A DNA stretch of 64,000 bases from Drosophila miranda (GCF_003369915.1 NC_046675.1:7998001-8062000), one strand, 5' to 3'; positions 24,001-43,880 are shown, counted from the stretch's first letter. Notes: generated from the sequence alone by a model not told the origin. A program made the numbers and translations.

Positions 24001-27000
24001 TGGATATAATTTCAATGAGTCTGGAAAATCTAAGGTATTTACATTTTTTTTTTATAATTTGCTGTTTATGTTTTGTGTTCAAAAAGGAAGGCAGTGAAAT
24101 AGCAAAGAATTTTTAAAGTGAAGAATAGTTTTGGGTACAAAAAGGAAGGCTGTGAAATAGTAAAGAATTTTCGTTGTTAAAGTATCACTCGATAGACAGA
24201 AAACATAAGGACTTGGCAGTAAGATAATATTTTGTTTAAAATCCAACCATTAAAAACCATTTTTGAAGTTTGTGGTACTTTGGGTTTCAGGCTTGAAATT
24301 GTATTGAATTTTTTTAAAAGTTGTCTACCTTCCAAAAAGTTTTTTTATAGCAACAAAAAAATGACAGCAATGGGTCGCATTAATTTCACACATTAATTTA
24401 TATTATCAATTTGGAATCATTAAAATCTGCATTACAATTTGGATGTCTCGTACTTTAAAAAAAAAAATTTGTTCTCTCCGTTTTTGTATTTTTTATAATA
24501 AAAAAAACCATTACATACACATAAAAATTGATTATTTATACACAAATATTTTTGCATTTGAATATTTGGAATCACCAACATTTTCGCTTGGGTGCACATA
24601 CACGCTTTGCGTGTGGAAAACAGCTGCAGCACCAGCTGTAAATGGCGGGAGGGTGTCTGCGATTCAACAACTTGACACCGTGCAATTATCAAATATTTTC
24701 AGCAAATAAACACCGACACAAAACGAAAATCCCGAGAGACTTACTAATAGTTAATTGTCGACAAATACTAGAACCGTACCTAATGGAACAGGATGTGCAA
24801 TTAATTCCCCATTGACGTACTTTCGTTACGTGTGTCCCGCACAAACACTTTTGATTTATTTTTGGGTATGGCTTACGTCTATCTTTTTGCAGCGCCTCAA
24901 ATCGTTTGTGGTTGTTGTTGTTGTGGTGACAATAGTGGTCTCCATTTTTCAATAATTATCACTAAAAGCACTTTGGATGTTTATAAATTACACAAAAATA
25001 TATTAATCTTTGTTGTTTGAGCACTTGATTTCGAAAAACGTTTTTGAAAGTGGGTTCGCGTCTCCTTAGGGAAGTATCTCCACTTTTCCAACTGAGGCGC
25101 AGAACTGGCATAAACCGTTGCGATCGCTATCCAGCGGGCAACTAAAACCCGTCAAGATCCCCTCAATGTGGGGCCAACAGAAATCGTAAAAGCTCTCAAG
25201 CTTTGAACTACAGCATCTGAGGTTGCAGAATGTTTTGTTGAGTGCCCCCAAAGCTTGCCTGAGAGGGGGGTCGACAGTTATGCCGAAATTATGCGAAATT
25301 TCATTGCTGATGAGAGCTTTCATCGGTTGTGCAAGCGGCCTATTTCGGTCAAGCCATGTTGTTGGTACCCTACCTACCCGCATACAAATTATATAACCAC
25401 TCAAGTCGGAGTCGGGTTGAACGCGCTTACGAGCAGAGAGCAGATCGCCTCTTGACAACTGGTCGCCCACATTTGTTTAGATTTCCGCAATGAACGGTTT
25501 ATAATTGAATTCTATAAACATTTCCAGGCAATCACTTTCGTATATGATATCTTGGAAAAATACATACATATGCACTCCGACTCTTAATAAAACATTCCGT
25601 AACAAATTTGTTATTTTCTCCTGAAAGTAATTTAATCGCGTAAATCTCGGTTCGAAAATGAACCCTTCTCTGGGTGTATAAATTACACTAGTAAACAAAG
25701 TCTTGGTATTTTTGTTATTTTTATTTGATTCAGGGAATTGCTTCAAATGGCTATAGCCTAGGCGTTAAACTATCGATTTTCGAACACCTTAAATTAGGAA
25801 TAAAACATAAAACACTAGTCAACAGCCAAAAAAAAAACCCTACCATCACATCTACTTTTTCTGATAAAAAAAAACATAATTTTACAAAAAAAAAAAAAAA
25901 AAAAAAAAAGAGCCATTAAATTCTGATACAAAACAAAATATTTTGCCAATTTTATTTTATAGTTTGGGTTTTCTATTAAAAAAATTATAAAATATTTGTT
26001 TACCATATATAATCTTGTAATTTTTATAATAAACAAGGCCTAATGATCGTTCCTATATAAGTAAAACATAAAACAGCACAAATAACATTTATTTTCGACT
26101 TTATCTGATTTTTAAAAATTCAAATTTCATTCGAAAACACCGAAAAAATACTAAATTTGGAATTTTAAAGCTCACAGCTTAAGGTACAGTTTTCAATACC
26201 GTTTGAAAGTTGCATTCAATAGCTTTTCAAAATGCAAAACATTCTAAAATTACCTCTGAAAAAAAAATATTTGAAATTTTTTCAATAAAAACCCCTATTT
26301 ATAAAAAAATATTGGAAAAATATTTGGATTTAATGGCAGTGTTTTTTTTTTGCTGTTGACTAGTGTTAAAGCTAAAAACTTTCTGCAGGGTATACAAAGT
26401 CAATCAGTGATCAGTGTCAATAGGTGGGGCACATTCACCCTGTTCATTGAGAACAATTTGTAAACAGAGTTGCATAAGCTGCGAGGGATTGAGCTTTTCT
26501 CCGGCTGTTGACGTTGTAATTGCTGTGCACGATCTCAAAATACGGATGCAAGATTCGTTTTAAGCGCATTCGAGAGAGTCGTAAATAAAAATCGAAACCC
26601 GTTTTGGCTTTCGTTGAACTTCAGAGGAATTCCGCGTGAGCCGAGGGCTTTCGCAACATAATGTAAACATAATGCATAACCAGATATCGGTATGGTGTGG
26701 CAAGCTCTAATCGGTCACAAACCGTCCCGGTCCCCCTTGCAGCAGTCCATAATTGAGGCTCAGCCCGACCTTGACTCCAATCGCTCGAAGCCGTCTAGTG
26801 CGCCAGCAGCCCTGAGGCCTGGCCTGGCGATGGCAAAAATAGCGCACTCTGCTACTTTTCTTTAAGGTTAGCCAACGATCGCTCGCTCTCGGCCCAATGA
26901 GCTTTCGCTACGCCGTTCAGCGTGTGGCTTTTTTCAGCAGATGCTCGATGCGCGATGCTCGATGCACGATGCACGTGTCGTTTCGTCACAGATATGAGCA

Positions 27001-30000
27001 GGTGCGCGGGGTCATGTATGTACATATATATACATACAATGTATATATTTTCATATAAATAAATATGTACTTAACGTAGAATCAATGCTTTAAATGTTGT
27101 TTTAGAGTCTTAGAGCAGGTCTATAGATAATTCATGTTTGCACCCATGAAAGAAAGGTGTTTCAAGATTTGTATAGGTACTAATGCGATCTAAGCTTGTT
27201 TATCTATTAGAAACAAACCTGAAACAACACCAAAATAATGCAGCTAAAAAAATAAAATATGAAAACACAAGAAATACTTTTTTTCGACTTTTCCTGAGTT
27301 TTTAAAGTTAAAATAAAAAAAATAAAACTTTAAGGAAATATACAAAAAATTGTATGATTATTATTATTATATAATCAAACATAAATCAAATACATGACAA
27401 AAAAAAATACAACAATATTTCGACTTTTCGTGAGTTTTTAAAGTAAAAATAATAATAAACGAGGGGGAACGTTGTGAGTTGCTGCGGAGATCGCAACTCT
27501 ACATTTATACCCGATACTAAGTCAGTATGGCTCTCCTCCGGCAGACGCCGCTAATATTAAACGATACGACAAAGAGTGCGTGCGAGAGAGACAGAAAATC
27601 AGTCTGAGCGTGACGTCGGGCGCTGCGTAGCCAGTGCAAATTGATTTGTTCCTTTTGGGTATAAAAATGATCTGATCTGATCCAGATTCAGCAATTTGAT
27701 AGATATGGTCGTTATCTATGATTCTGCGTTTTTAGTTTTCTCGAATGTGCAATATTGTGGATGCAACAGATTTTCGTTCTTTGTGGGGGCGGAAGGGGGT
27801 GGGGCGAAATTCTGAGATATACGTTTTATAGTGAGATCTAACAGAAGTGCGGATACCAAATTTGGTTATTCTAGCCTTAATAGTCTCTGAGATTTGTGGA
27901 TGCCCCAGATTTTCGTCTTTTGCGGGGGCGGATGGGGTGTGGCGAAATTTGGACACGAAACGGTCAAGGTCCGATATCACAGGAGTATGGATACCAAATT
28001 TGGTTGCTCTGGCTCTTATAGGTTCTGAGATCCTTGAGCTCATATTTTGCAATTGGAAAAACCGACCATGAAACCTGTGTGTTAGAGAGAGACAGAGCGA
28101 GAAAGAATAAAATTGTTTTCTTGATTCTGGCTATAATAATTATACGATCTGGTTGAGATTTTACACTCTAGAACATATAGTCATCCTCTACGATTCTGCG
28201 TTTTTGGTTTTATCGTATCTTTAAAAATGTGGATGCCACAGATTTTCGTCCTTTGTGGGGGCGGAAGTGGGCGGGGCGAAGTTTTGAAATATTATTGTAG
28301 CAGTGACATATCACAGAAGTCTGGAACCAAAACATCGTTGCTCTAGCCCTTATAGTCTTTGAGCACTAGGCGCTGAAGGGGACGGACAGACGGACAGACG
28401 GACGGACGGACCGACGGACAGACGGACAGACAGACAGGGCTCAATCGACTCGGCTATTGATGCTGATCAAGAATATATATACTTTATGGGGTCGGAAACG
28501 ATTCCTTCTGGAAGTTACACACATCCACTTTTACCACAAATCTAATATACACCAATACTCATTTTGAGTATCGGGTATAAAAATCCACATCTAAGCAGTA
28601 TTTTCCGAAACACTCCGGAAAAACGAATCACAGTCCCAAAAATTGTGTGATATTTTCGTTGGTGCTTCTATTTTTGAAAATCTTAAATATAATCGAACAT
28701 TCCGAGTGATGGCCGAACCGAATATTATCTATGAGGATACCTACTCCTCCAGCTCCACTACTTCGGAAGACTCGGAGTATTTTATGGCTGAAGGGGGCTC
28801 TCAAAAAGATCATGATGAATCTTCCACAGCCACTGATTTGAGTTCTTATAATGATCCTTCGGAGGGGTCCATAAAAGACGATGGGCCAGCAGACGCAAGG
28901 CCAGGATGTGGTAAGCCGTAAACTAACGAGTTTCTGCAAAATTAAACCTTTCCACTCCAAAGGATCAATCGATCTTAAAAATGGCCAATTAGGCTTCTGG
29001 TGCGTTATTTGCTAATCTGTTTGCAAATTACGCTGCGAAATAAAAAGTAAGTACAGTCCTTTCTTGGCCTTCGATAACTATAGATACATATATCTATTTG
29101 CAGCATGCCCATTCCACATTCCTTTTAGACGACCAAAGGAATTTTTAAATATACATTTTTTGCTGGTTTTCAAACAAATAAATATATCTACTATTTGTAC
29201 AGCAGTTTTCAAATTCCTTAAGCCCTAATTTATTTTCCATAGATTTATTTCCTTTGTCCTTTGATGCACGCCCCAAAAACTATATTCACTCGTAATTTGA
29301 AAAGACGACTGGTCTTTCATTTAGTCGCTGTGCAAATCCATGTCTGTGTCATGGAATAACTACAAATCATGCAGGAATCAAATGGGGGAATGGAATATAT
29401 TCTATGTCCTCCAACTAGGGGGCTGCGGGCTGGGGGCTGGTCTTGTCATTTAATATCCGCAATTAAAGTGGTAATCAATCAAAATGAACAGGCGGAAAAA
29501 CCTAAATGAATTAAAAGCAAACGAAAGAACAAAGCAAAGGATGAATGCACAGGACGAACCGAACCCAACCGAAACGGAATGGGAAGCGCCACAAACACAA
29601 TAAACAGAACGAAGAGAAAGAAAAACCGAAGCGCAGCAAATTAACGGAAAACGGGCCAAAACGAAAAGGAAACCAATAAAAACGAGGGGGAACGTTGTGA
29701 GTTGCTGCGGAGACCGCAACTCTACATTAATACCCGATACTAAGTCAGTATGGCTCTCCTCCGGCAGACGCCGCTAATATTAAACGACACGACAAAGACT
29801 GCGTGCGAGAGAGACAGAAAATCAGTCTGAGCGTGGCGTCGGGCGCTGCGTAGCCACTGCAAATTGATTTCTTGCTTTTGGCTACAAAAATGATCCGATC
29901 TGATCCAGATTCAGCAATCTGATAGATATGATCATTATCTATGATTCTGCGTTTTTAGTTTTCTCGAATCTGCAATATTGTGGATGCAACAGATTTTCAC

Positions 30001-31643
30001 CTTTTGTGGGGGCGGAAGGGGGTTGGGCGAAATTCTGAGATATACGTTTTTTAGTAAGATCTAACAGAAGTGCGGATACCAAATTTGGTTACTCTAGCCT
30101 TAATAGTCTCTGAGATTTGTGGATGCCCCAGATTTTCGTCATTTGCGGGGGCGGAAGGGGGTGTGGCGAAATTTGGACACGAAACGGTCAAGGTCCGATA
30201 TCACAGGAGTATGGATACCAAATTTTGTTGCTCTGGCTCTTATAGGTTCTGAGATCCTTGAACTCATATATTGCAATTGGCAAAGCCGACCATGAAACCT
30301 GTGTTTTCTTGATTCTGGCTATAATAATTATACGATCTGGTTGAGATTTTACACTCTAGAACATATAGTCATCCTCTACGATTCTGCGTTTTTGGTTTTA
30401 TCGTATCTTTAAAAATGTGGATGCCACAGATTTTCGTCCTTTGTGGGGGCGGAAGTGGCGGGGCGAAGTTTTGAAATATTATTGTAGCAGTGACATATCA
30501 CAGAAGTCTGGAACCAAAACATCGTTGCTCTAGCCCTTATAGTCTTTGAGCACTAGGCGCTGAAGGGGACGGACAGACAGACAGGGCTCAATCGACTCGG
30601 CTATTGATGCTGATCAAGAATATATATACTTTATGGGGTCGGAAACGATTCCTTCTGGACGTTACACACATCCACTTTTACCACAAATCTAATATACCCC
30701 AATACTCATTTTGAGTATCGGGTATAAAAAAGACCTACGAAAATATACAACCATCTGGGTACAAATTGTTTTATGGCTGCATTTATCCGCGTTTTCAGAA
30801 TTGCAAATTTTATTACAAACAGATGCCAGATAAGTTAAGTTAGGTTATGTAAAAAAAAAGGAAACGCTACCACTAAAAAAATGTTAAAAAATTCCCCATT
30901 TAAATTACAAAAAATCTTGAACAGAAAATACCCCAAGAAAAAATTTGTTTGCTTCGTAAAGAAAAAGTGTTTTTGCATAGTGTTATCAGTAAATTTCATT
31001 TTAACGATTTAAATTTTTTTCTCAGTAAAGTTTTTAAAATTTTTTTTTGCAAATTGAAACAAAGTGGGAATTAATCTAAAATCAAGCTGATGTTATACAG
31101 TTTTTTAAGAGGGCAAGGGTAATAAATTAATATAGTACATATGTATATATAGACATGTCTGCCCAAAGGAGTTGCCGCTAAAGATTAAACTCTTGACTCA
31201 ACTTCCTTAATGATTTTGCTTTTAGATTGAAGAATATTTGTTTAAAAGTGTAGGCACACATGTAAAGGCGTCTAAACACACTTCAAAAACAACTGTTTTC
31301 TTATAAAGTTTAGCCTTTCATGATTTTAAGCGGAAAAAAAGTTTTTCTTTGGAAGTCTCATGCGATTGATGGAAAATAAATCCCTCTTTATTACACAGGA
31401 AAAACTCAAACAACATATGGATTGAATGTACTGTTATTGTGTTTCGCAAAGAAAAACTTTGCCTGGACTTTGTACTTTGTACTCATTCTGGTGCTCTCTA
31501 CCACTATCAGTACTCACCCAGCAGCCACTATCAGCGGCACCATCCTTTGCCGCCGCCTGGCGAATGTAGCACGCCGACTCGGCAACGCTCAGGCATTCCG
31601 ATTCGGCGTTTGCCTCGAGGATATCGTGCGGCCGGGGACTCAT
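20834..31643 (-). CDS. PAQR3-like progestin/adipoQ receptor family protein (whole gene, five coding exons)
   Basis: Coding exons, minus strand: 31643-31518, 22721-22584, 21773-21669, 21603-21130, 21064-20834. All junctions are phase 0 and join to 357 codons plus stop, close to human PAQR3 (311 aa). Family hallmarks are visible: NPYIRRGYR, the first-helix NETINIWSHL motif, S-x3-H-x-FSCKS (about residues 160-170), the small-residue-rich middle helices and the final HSHNWWHL with a later histidine. The conserved Ser and His residues are the predicted metal-binding, hydrolase-like site of the superfamily. PAQR3 proteins sit in Golgi membranes and bind Raf in vertebrates; the fly role is inferred. 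Joining the first exon rests on matching phase, strand and splice sites across an 8.8-kb intron. The four downstream exons are certain. D. melanogaster has several PAQR genes, so no symbol is given. Confidence 0.85.
21130..21603 (-). CDS. PAQR3-like central coding exon
   Basis: 158 codons between acceptor TTTTTGTAG and donor GTAAGT. Encodes INIWSHL through GGLENELVR, covering transmembrane helices 1-5 and the conserved S-x3-H-x-F motif. Confidence 0.95.
21669..21773 (-). CDS. PAQR3-like exon (NPYIRRGYR region)
   Basis: 35 codons, acceptor GTGTTGCAG, donor GTGAGT. Encodes the cytosolic pre-helix region and the NET half of the helix-1 motif. Confidence 0.94.
22584..22721 (-). CDS. PAQR3-like N-terminal exon 2
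   Basis: 46 codons from acceptor GACTCTTTCAG to donor GTGAGT, ending KRFKWLCNFDE. It has no in-frame ATG, so at least one upstream coding exon is required. Confidence 0.85.
25066..25383 (-). CDS. orphan 105-aa cysteine-rich ORF
   Basis: Open frame on the minus strand from ATG 25381-25383 to the stop at 25066. Base composition is more balanced than the AT-rich surroundings. Seven cysteines fall in FC, RCC, FCWP, FSCP and LCQFC contexts, with no hydrophobic signal peptide at the ATG. The frame is also open upstream for 29 more codons without an ATG. TATATAA lies just before the ATG. I recognise no family. It may be a lineage-specific gene, an alternative exon of the host gene on the same strand, or a decayed insertion. 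Confidence 0.3.
   Translation of the reverse strand: MRVGRVPTTWLDRNRPLAQPMKALISNEISHNFGITVDPPLRQALGALNKTFCNLRCCSSKLESFYDFCWPHIEGILTGFSCPLDSDRNGLCQFCASVGKVEILP
27461..28583 (+). mobile_element. DINE-1/mini-me-like element, full length (copy C)
   Basis: Starts GAGGGGGAACGTTGTGAG and ends with the GGGTATAAAAA hairpin, about 1.12 kb. The internal structure is a GTTGCTGCGGAG/GCAACTC 5' inverted region, three ~135-bp monomers, a (GACGGACA)n array at 28380-28437 and a stable terminal stem TATACaCCAATACTCA/TGAGTATCGGGTATA. No transposase is encoded. Confidence 0.8.
28584..29462 (+). repeat. segment S copy 2
   Basis: Second copy of the 18818-19658 segment; carries a ~35-bp stretch missing from copy 1 (about 29345-29380). 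Confidence 0.85.
28709..29015 (+). CDS. spliced 84-codon ORF in segment S (copy 2), unknown function
   Basis: Exons 28709-28910 and 28963-29015 with the same 52-nt intron as copy 1. The coding sequence differs from copy 1 by one visible substitution, which changes Leu to Ile near residue 5. Reading frame and both splice junctions are preserved in both copies. This fits either very recent duplication or selection. Confidence 0.4.
29463..29683. other. A/purine-rich spacer between segment S and DINE-1-like copy D
   Basis: Unique in the window. The corresponding sequence is deleted from the first duplicated unit. No coding evidence. Confidence 0.5.
29684..30730 (+). mobile_element. DINE-1/mini-me-like element, full length (copy D)
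   Basis: Same ends and internal order as copy C, with a short (GACA) array at 30569-30587 and the GAGA-like TTAGAGAGAGACAG stretch deleted. Ends at the TATAAAAA terminus. Confidence 0.8.
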
Positions 31644-31651
31644 CTCGAAGC
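31518..31651 (-). CDS. PAQR3-like first coding exon
   Basis: The acceptor TTCTGTCCAG has a CTAATC branch-like site about 30 bases upstream, and the donor is a perfect GTGAGT. Eight bases precede ATG (31641-31643), then 42 codons with strong GC-third-position bias encode an acidic, Ala-rich peptide (MSPRPHDILEANAE...). It ends in phase 0, as the next exon requires. If an upstream exon is coding, the residues before the ATG would read Phe-Glu. Confidence 0.7.
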
Positions 31652-32339
31652 CTGGACAGAACGAATAGAGTTTACGGTTGATTAGAAATTGTTTACGTTT
31701 CTGGTTTCATTCGCAAACAGATGTTCGTCGCGGGACTGGCACCGGCATTGGCATGGGGCATGTTCGCGAATCGGTGCGAAAATCGAGACGTGCGCCTAAA
31801 CAAAAGACACTTGGGATGGGGGGTGTTAAGTGCAGAAGAGCTCTCTGCGTGCTGTTGCCATGTTGGAGTCCACATAGAAAGCGGCTCTCTCTCGCTCTCT
31901 TTTCTTTGAAGCTCGGCCTGACTTGTGAGCTTAAGCCAAGCCAGGCGGTTGTTTCTCTGCCCAGAACATTGCATGTTGGTAGGACTGCTCTATCCACTCT
32001 TCCGTGACCCCAAAGCCAAATATACACACTTGAACCGATGCAAATGCATTGCCAGTTGAGTTTGTTTTTCAATTCAACAATTACAATTTGTATCTCTCTC
32101 TCTTTCTTGCTCCCAAAACTGTTTGCATAACCAAAATTTCTAAAGACAATTTTTTAGGTCGACCTGTTGCTGGCGCTTCTCTTCTCTCCTCTCCATCTCT
32201 CTCTTTTCTTCAGCAATTGTAAGCACGTGCACACGCGTCTTGTCTCATTCAGCTTATAAGAAAAAATCTTCAATTGATTTTGAATTACTTTTTTTAGAAA
32301 TTCCACACGAATTTTTAATTTGCTGAAAATGTTCTCGCG

Positions 32340-32385
32340 AACCTCTCGCCGCACGGGAAAAAAATAACTGAAACTGAAAAATCCG
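32340..32385 (-). promoter_or_regulatory. candidate Inr/DPE core promoter for the PAQR3-like gene
   Basis: Two overlapping TCAGTT initiators on the minus strand (candidate +1 at 32369 or 32375) with GGTTC, a DPE match, about 27 bases downstream. Upstream on that strand (32385-32470) is GC-rich DNA with CTCTCTC. It is about 700 bases upstream of the first coding exon. Inferred. Confidence 0.35.
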
Positions 32386-32479
32386 CACAGTCGCCAGCAA
32401 ATGCTTTCTGCGCGGAAGAGCGGAAGAGAGAGTGAACGAAAGAGCAGCGATCGGCAGCAAAAGCTCTCCACGAAACTTT

Positions 32480-34260
32480 GGTGCTCTTTGGCCAGAGCGA
32501 GAAGCGAGACCATGGTTGTTGTTGTTTGAATCGAATCTTTTGAATTGATGATGATGCAAATTTAGCATGCTGTAACCATCCATCTCCCTCGCTCTCTCTC
32601 TCTTTGTGTGTGTGTGCGGTGACCACGACTGCAAATGCCCTTCGCATTGACTTCCAACCAGTTGGCGGACATTTAATTTTGATTGGCAAATTTTGGACTG
32701 GACCTACGAAAGCTGCTCTGTCAGCCATTTCCAGCACGAAAGCTTTTAAGCGGCTTATTTGAAAGTTAAAGCGTTCACTCACTCGCCCTATAAAAATGAT
32801 GTGACAAGAATTACTGAACACACACGCAAATTGGAACAGCTTAATGGCCCTATAAAAATTATCTTATTACCCGAAATGTATATCTAGCACAAACTCTCTT
32901 CGCATCTGTAGAAGTACGCTGTTAATCGGTGAATCTTCACTACCATTTGCAGCACTTTTAAGGTCCAACACAGTATAAGGATATATAAAGATATCTGGCC
33001 CTGAATGACAGCTGTTTTCAGATAAATATTAGTGCTGGACCTTCATTCAAAACTCTTTTTTAAACATTTCCTCTCCTCCAAATGGCATCTATACATCCAT
33101 ACATCTACTTATTTTGTTTATAATGGATTGTAAGCATAAGAAAACAGAAGTAATCCCCTCACATTTGCTATCCCTATTGGTGTTCCTTTCTGATTTCGTG
33201 CTTGAACAAAATTGGGTTGCATTTTGGTCTTATTTTCTTTGATATCTGTTCAGGATTCTTTTATGAATGCTACCCTTAAAGGTAAGCCATGATTTACACA
33301 AACTTCAAAACAGAATTATAGAATTTCCTGTACATATGCTTAAAAAAGAATTGCCTTAAGATCGACTAAAAGTCTTAAGTCGAGGAGAACATAATCTAAA
33401 AGCAACTGAAAAGATTTCTTAAATACCCAACCATTTAAACCTGGAAATCCCATTGTGCTATAAGACAAAACTGTAATAACAAGCTCTAAAGCATAAGATT
33501 TTCAGAAGAGTCAGAAGAGCCGTAAAACCACTCGACTATAGATCTATTTTGCACACATTTCAAATGAATCTTAGCTTAAAAAATGTAATTTTATATTTAA
33601 CAGCATTCAAGCCACAAGAAACACATTTTGTAATAATTTTTGTAAAAAAAACTAACAAAAATACATAAAAGCAATCGAATTTGTGGAAAAACAGAACTGG
33701 CTAGCAGGGACTCCTGCTCTACCTCGGTATCCAGATCTTAAAATTAGAGCTTAAGGCACAGATAGAGGTTCTGCTTGGTGGTAGGAAAAATAGCGTTCCT
33801 TCTTATCCGTTCATTCTGAGCTTTATTTGTAGAAATTATATAGCCCACATATAAGTCCCTTAGCCCCTATGATTATCCTGTGTGGTTCCTGGTCTCTCGC
33901 TGTCTCAACAACAAAAGATGTCTTCCTTCGGGATGAAGAGAAACTCTACAAATCAGAAGAGTGGTGTGTGGCAGGCGGCACTTGATGACTTCCACAGGAT
34001 CCACAGATACGATCCACAATGGCGGTGTTTCTGTTTTGAGTTCTTTGATGTTGAAATTGAATTTTTGTAATTTTTATTTTTCCGGTTCTTTAAATATAAT
34101 ATAATAATAATAATAATTTTTCCAGCTGATTTTTTATTTGTAGTTTTGTTTTTCTTTGTATTTAAACTTATTATGTTTGATGCTGTGTTGTTGGTAGCTG
34201 TCTAGCTTTTAATGTTTAATGCTTACATAATTTTTTTTTCTCAGTAATTATTATTAAATT
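32480..34260. other. intergenic; no supported gene
   Basis: GA/CT runs at 32590-32615, AT-rich DNA and ORFs below 65 codons. The left end of a long eff 3'UTR may reach into it. Confidence 0.5.
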
Positions 34261-34267
34261 ATTTCCA

Positions 34268-34926
34268 TTTATTTCTGTGTTGCTGCTGCTCTGCGCCGTT
34301 TGCTGCTGCTTCTGCTGTTCGGTCAAACATTACCCTCTCATTCCCAGTACCAGTACCAGATCAAAGAGTCCGCAGTCTGCTTACACCAATCTGCTGATGC
34401 CGCCAGTTGAGTTGCTTGCTGCTACCGATGTTGTTGGTGTTGGTGTTGGTGTTCCTTCTGCTACTGCTGCACGACCCTCGTTCCCCTTGTGACGGCTATT
34501 GTTTTTGTTGATTTGAATGCTGCCACTCAGGCGGAGGCGACGGCAGCGGCAGGAGCGCAATTTCATGTTGCTGCCATTGGTGTTGTTGTTCCAGATCTTG
34601 TTGGTGTTGGTGTAACGGTTATTTCTTTTGTTGGGTTGACTGCAAATTCGGATGTTTTTGTTGTTTTTGCTGTAGCCGCAGCTCCTGCTGATATTGTTGT
34701 TGTTGCTATTGAACTTGTTCTTGTGGTCAACCGCCCGGCGGCTGTTGCCAGTAATAACAAAATTGCGGCTGCAGCTGATCCATTCCCTTGGGTATTTTTG
34801 ACTATTTTTGCAAATTGTTGTTGGTGTTATGCTGGCTGCTGCTGTTTTTGTTGTTGCTGCTGTTGTTGTTGCTGATGTTGTTGTTGTTGCTGTTATTGTT
34901 TTTGTTGGACTGCAATCTGGAACGCA
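34268..34926 (-). other. eff: eff 3'UTR with CAA/CAG repeats and candidate poly(A) signal
   Basis: Directly downstream of the eff stop. On the eff strand it is rich in CAACAACAG repeats (34280-34905), which create large spurious Val/Leu-rich ORFs on the plus strand. An AATAAA on the minus strand at 34268-34273 is a reasonable polyadenylation signal. Confidence 0.45.
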
Positions 34927-42958
<8,032 letters not shown>

Positions 42959-43880
42959 TTTCTGATTGAAATTTGATTTTCTGGTTTGGTTGTGTGAGTG
43001 TGAGTGTTTGGTTGGTCTGTGTGGCTCTGGCTCGTTCGCCGATTCTTTTGTTCTTCTTTTATCGAGTCGAAAACGGAACCAAACTTGTGTCTAAAATCGC
43101 TGGAAAATAAACGAAACACAAAGGCTGAGCTGCGCTCCACTTGAATTTGCTCTGCTTTGCTTATAATTTGTGTCCCTTGTCTCGAAATATTGCAGCTCTG
43201 GCACTGGCTCTGGCGCGTGTAAACGGCGACCCGACGAAGACTACGGCGACGATTATTTTTTTTTTTACTCGATTTCAATCAATGCTGGCCAGGCGGACCG
43301 AACGAACAGAGCAAAAGAGCGACCGACACGATGGGAACAGCAGTCTGAAAGGCTTGCGCGTGACAGAGACAATTGTATGTGTAGTGTTGTAGTCGTGTGG
43401 TGAAACGCCTTATGAAATATATCTGAAAGAGAAGAGTTGCGATACAGTTAGCTGGCAACGCCACCACCAGATAATTATGAATGTTCCAAAAAATATTTAC
43501 TTTTTGCCCCGAATAGCAAACAAATAATTCCTTTCGAGTTGAATTGCAATTGCACACACGCACGTGGCAAGCTTTCCGGCAGCGACGAGAGCTTTCCGTT
43601 GTTTTGGCGCTTCTGTTGGAGTTGGAATCCTATTTTCGGTATTACTTGCGCACAAAATGTTCGAATTGTAAAAGTAGGGGTGGCACACCGCTTGTCGTCG
43701 GCTGCCGGAATGTAGTAACTGAAAAATTTGGAACAATTGGTGTAGAGAAGCTATGTTTTTATATGCTTGCTGCGTTGATTATTTTCCGGAATTTTTACAC
43801 ACATAGAAGGGCGTCCTTTGAAATATAATTCAATAATAAATAATAATGCTTCGTCTTACAGCACTGTCTGTATTTTGTGT

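Larger units (their letters stand above)
22722..31517 (-). other. PAQR3-like intron 1 (8.8 kb), TE-rich
   Basis: Holds DINE-1-like copies C and D, segment S copy 2, microsatellites (23565-23660 CAA/CAG; 23762-23800 GT), an A run at 25890-25910 and AT-rich unique DNA. 22.8-25.0 kb and 25.7-27.4 kb contain no supported gene. Confidence 0.65.

Noticed and set aside
34277..34875. Val/Ala- and Cys/Leu-rich plus-strand ORFs
   Set aside because: Antisense products of the CAA/CAG repeats in the eff 3'UTR.
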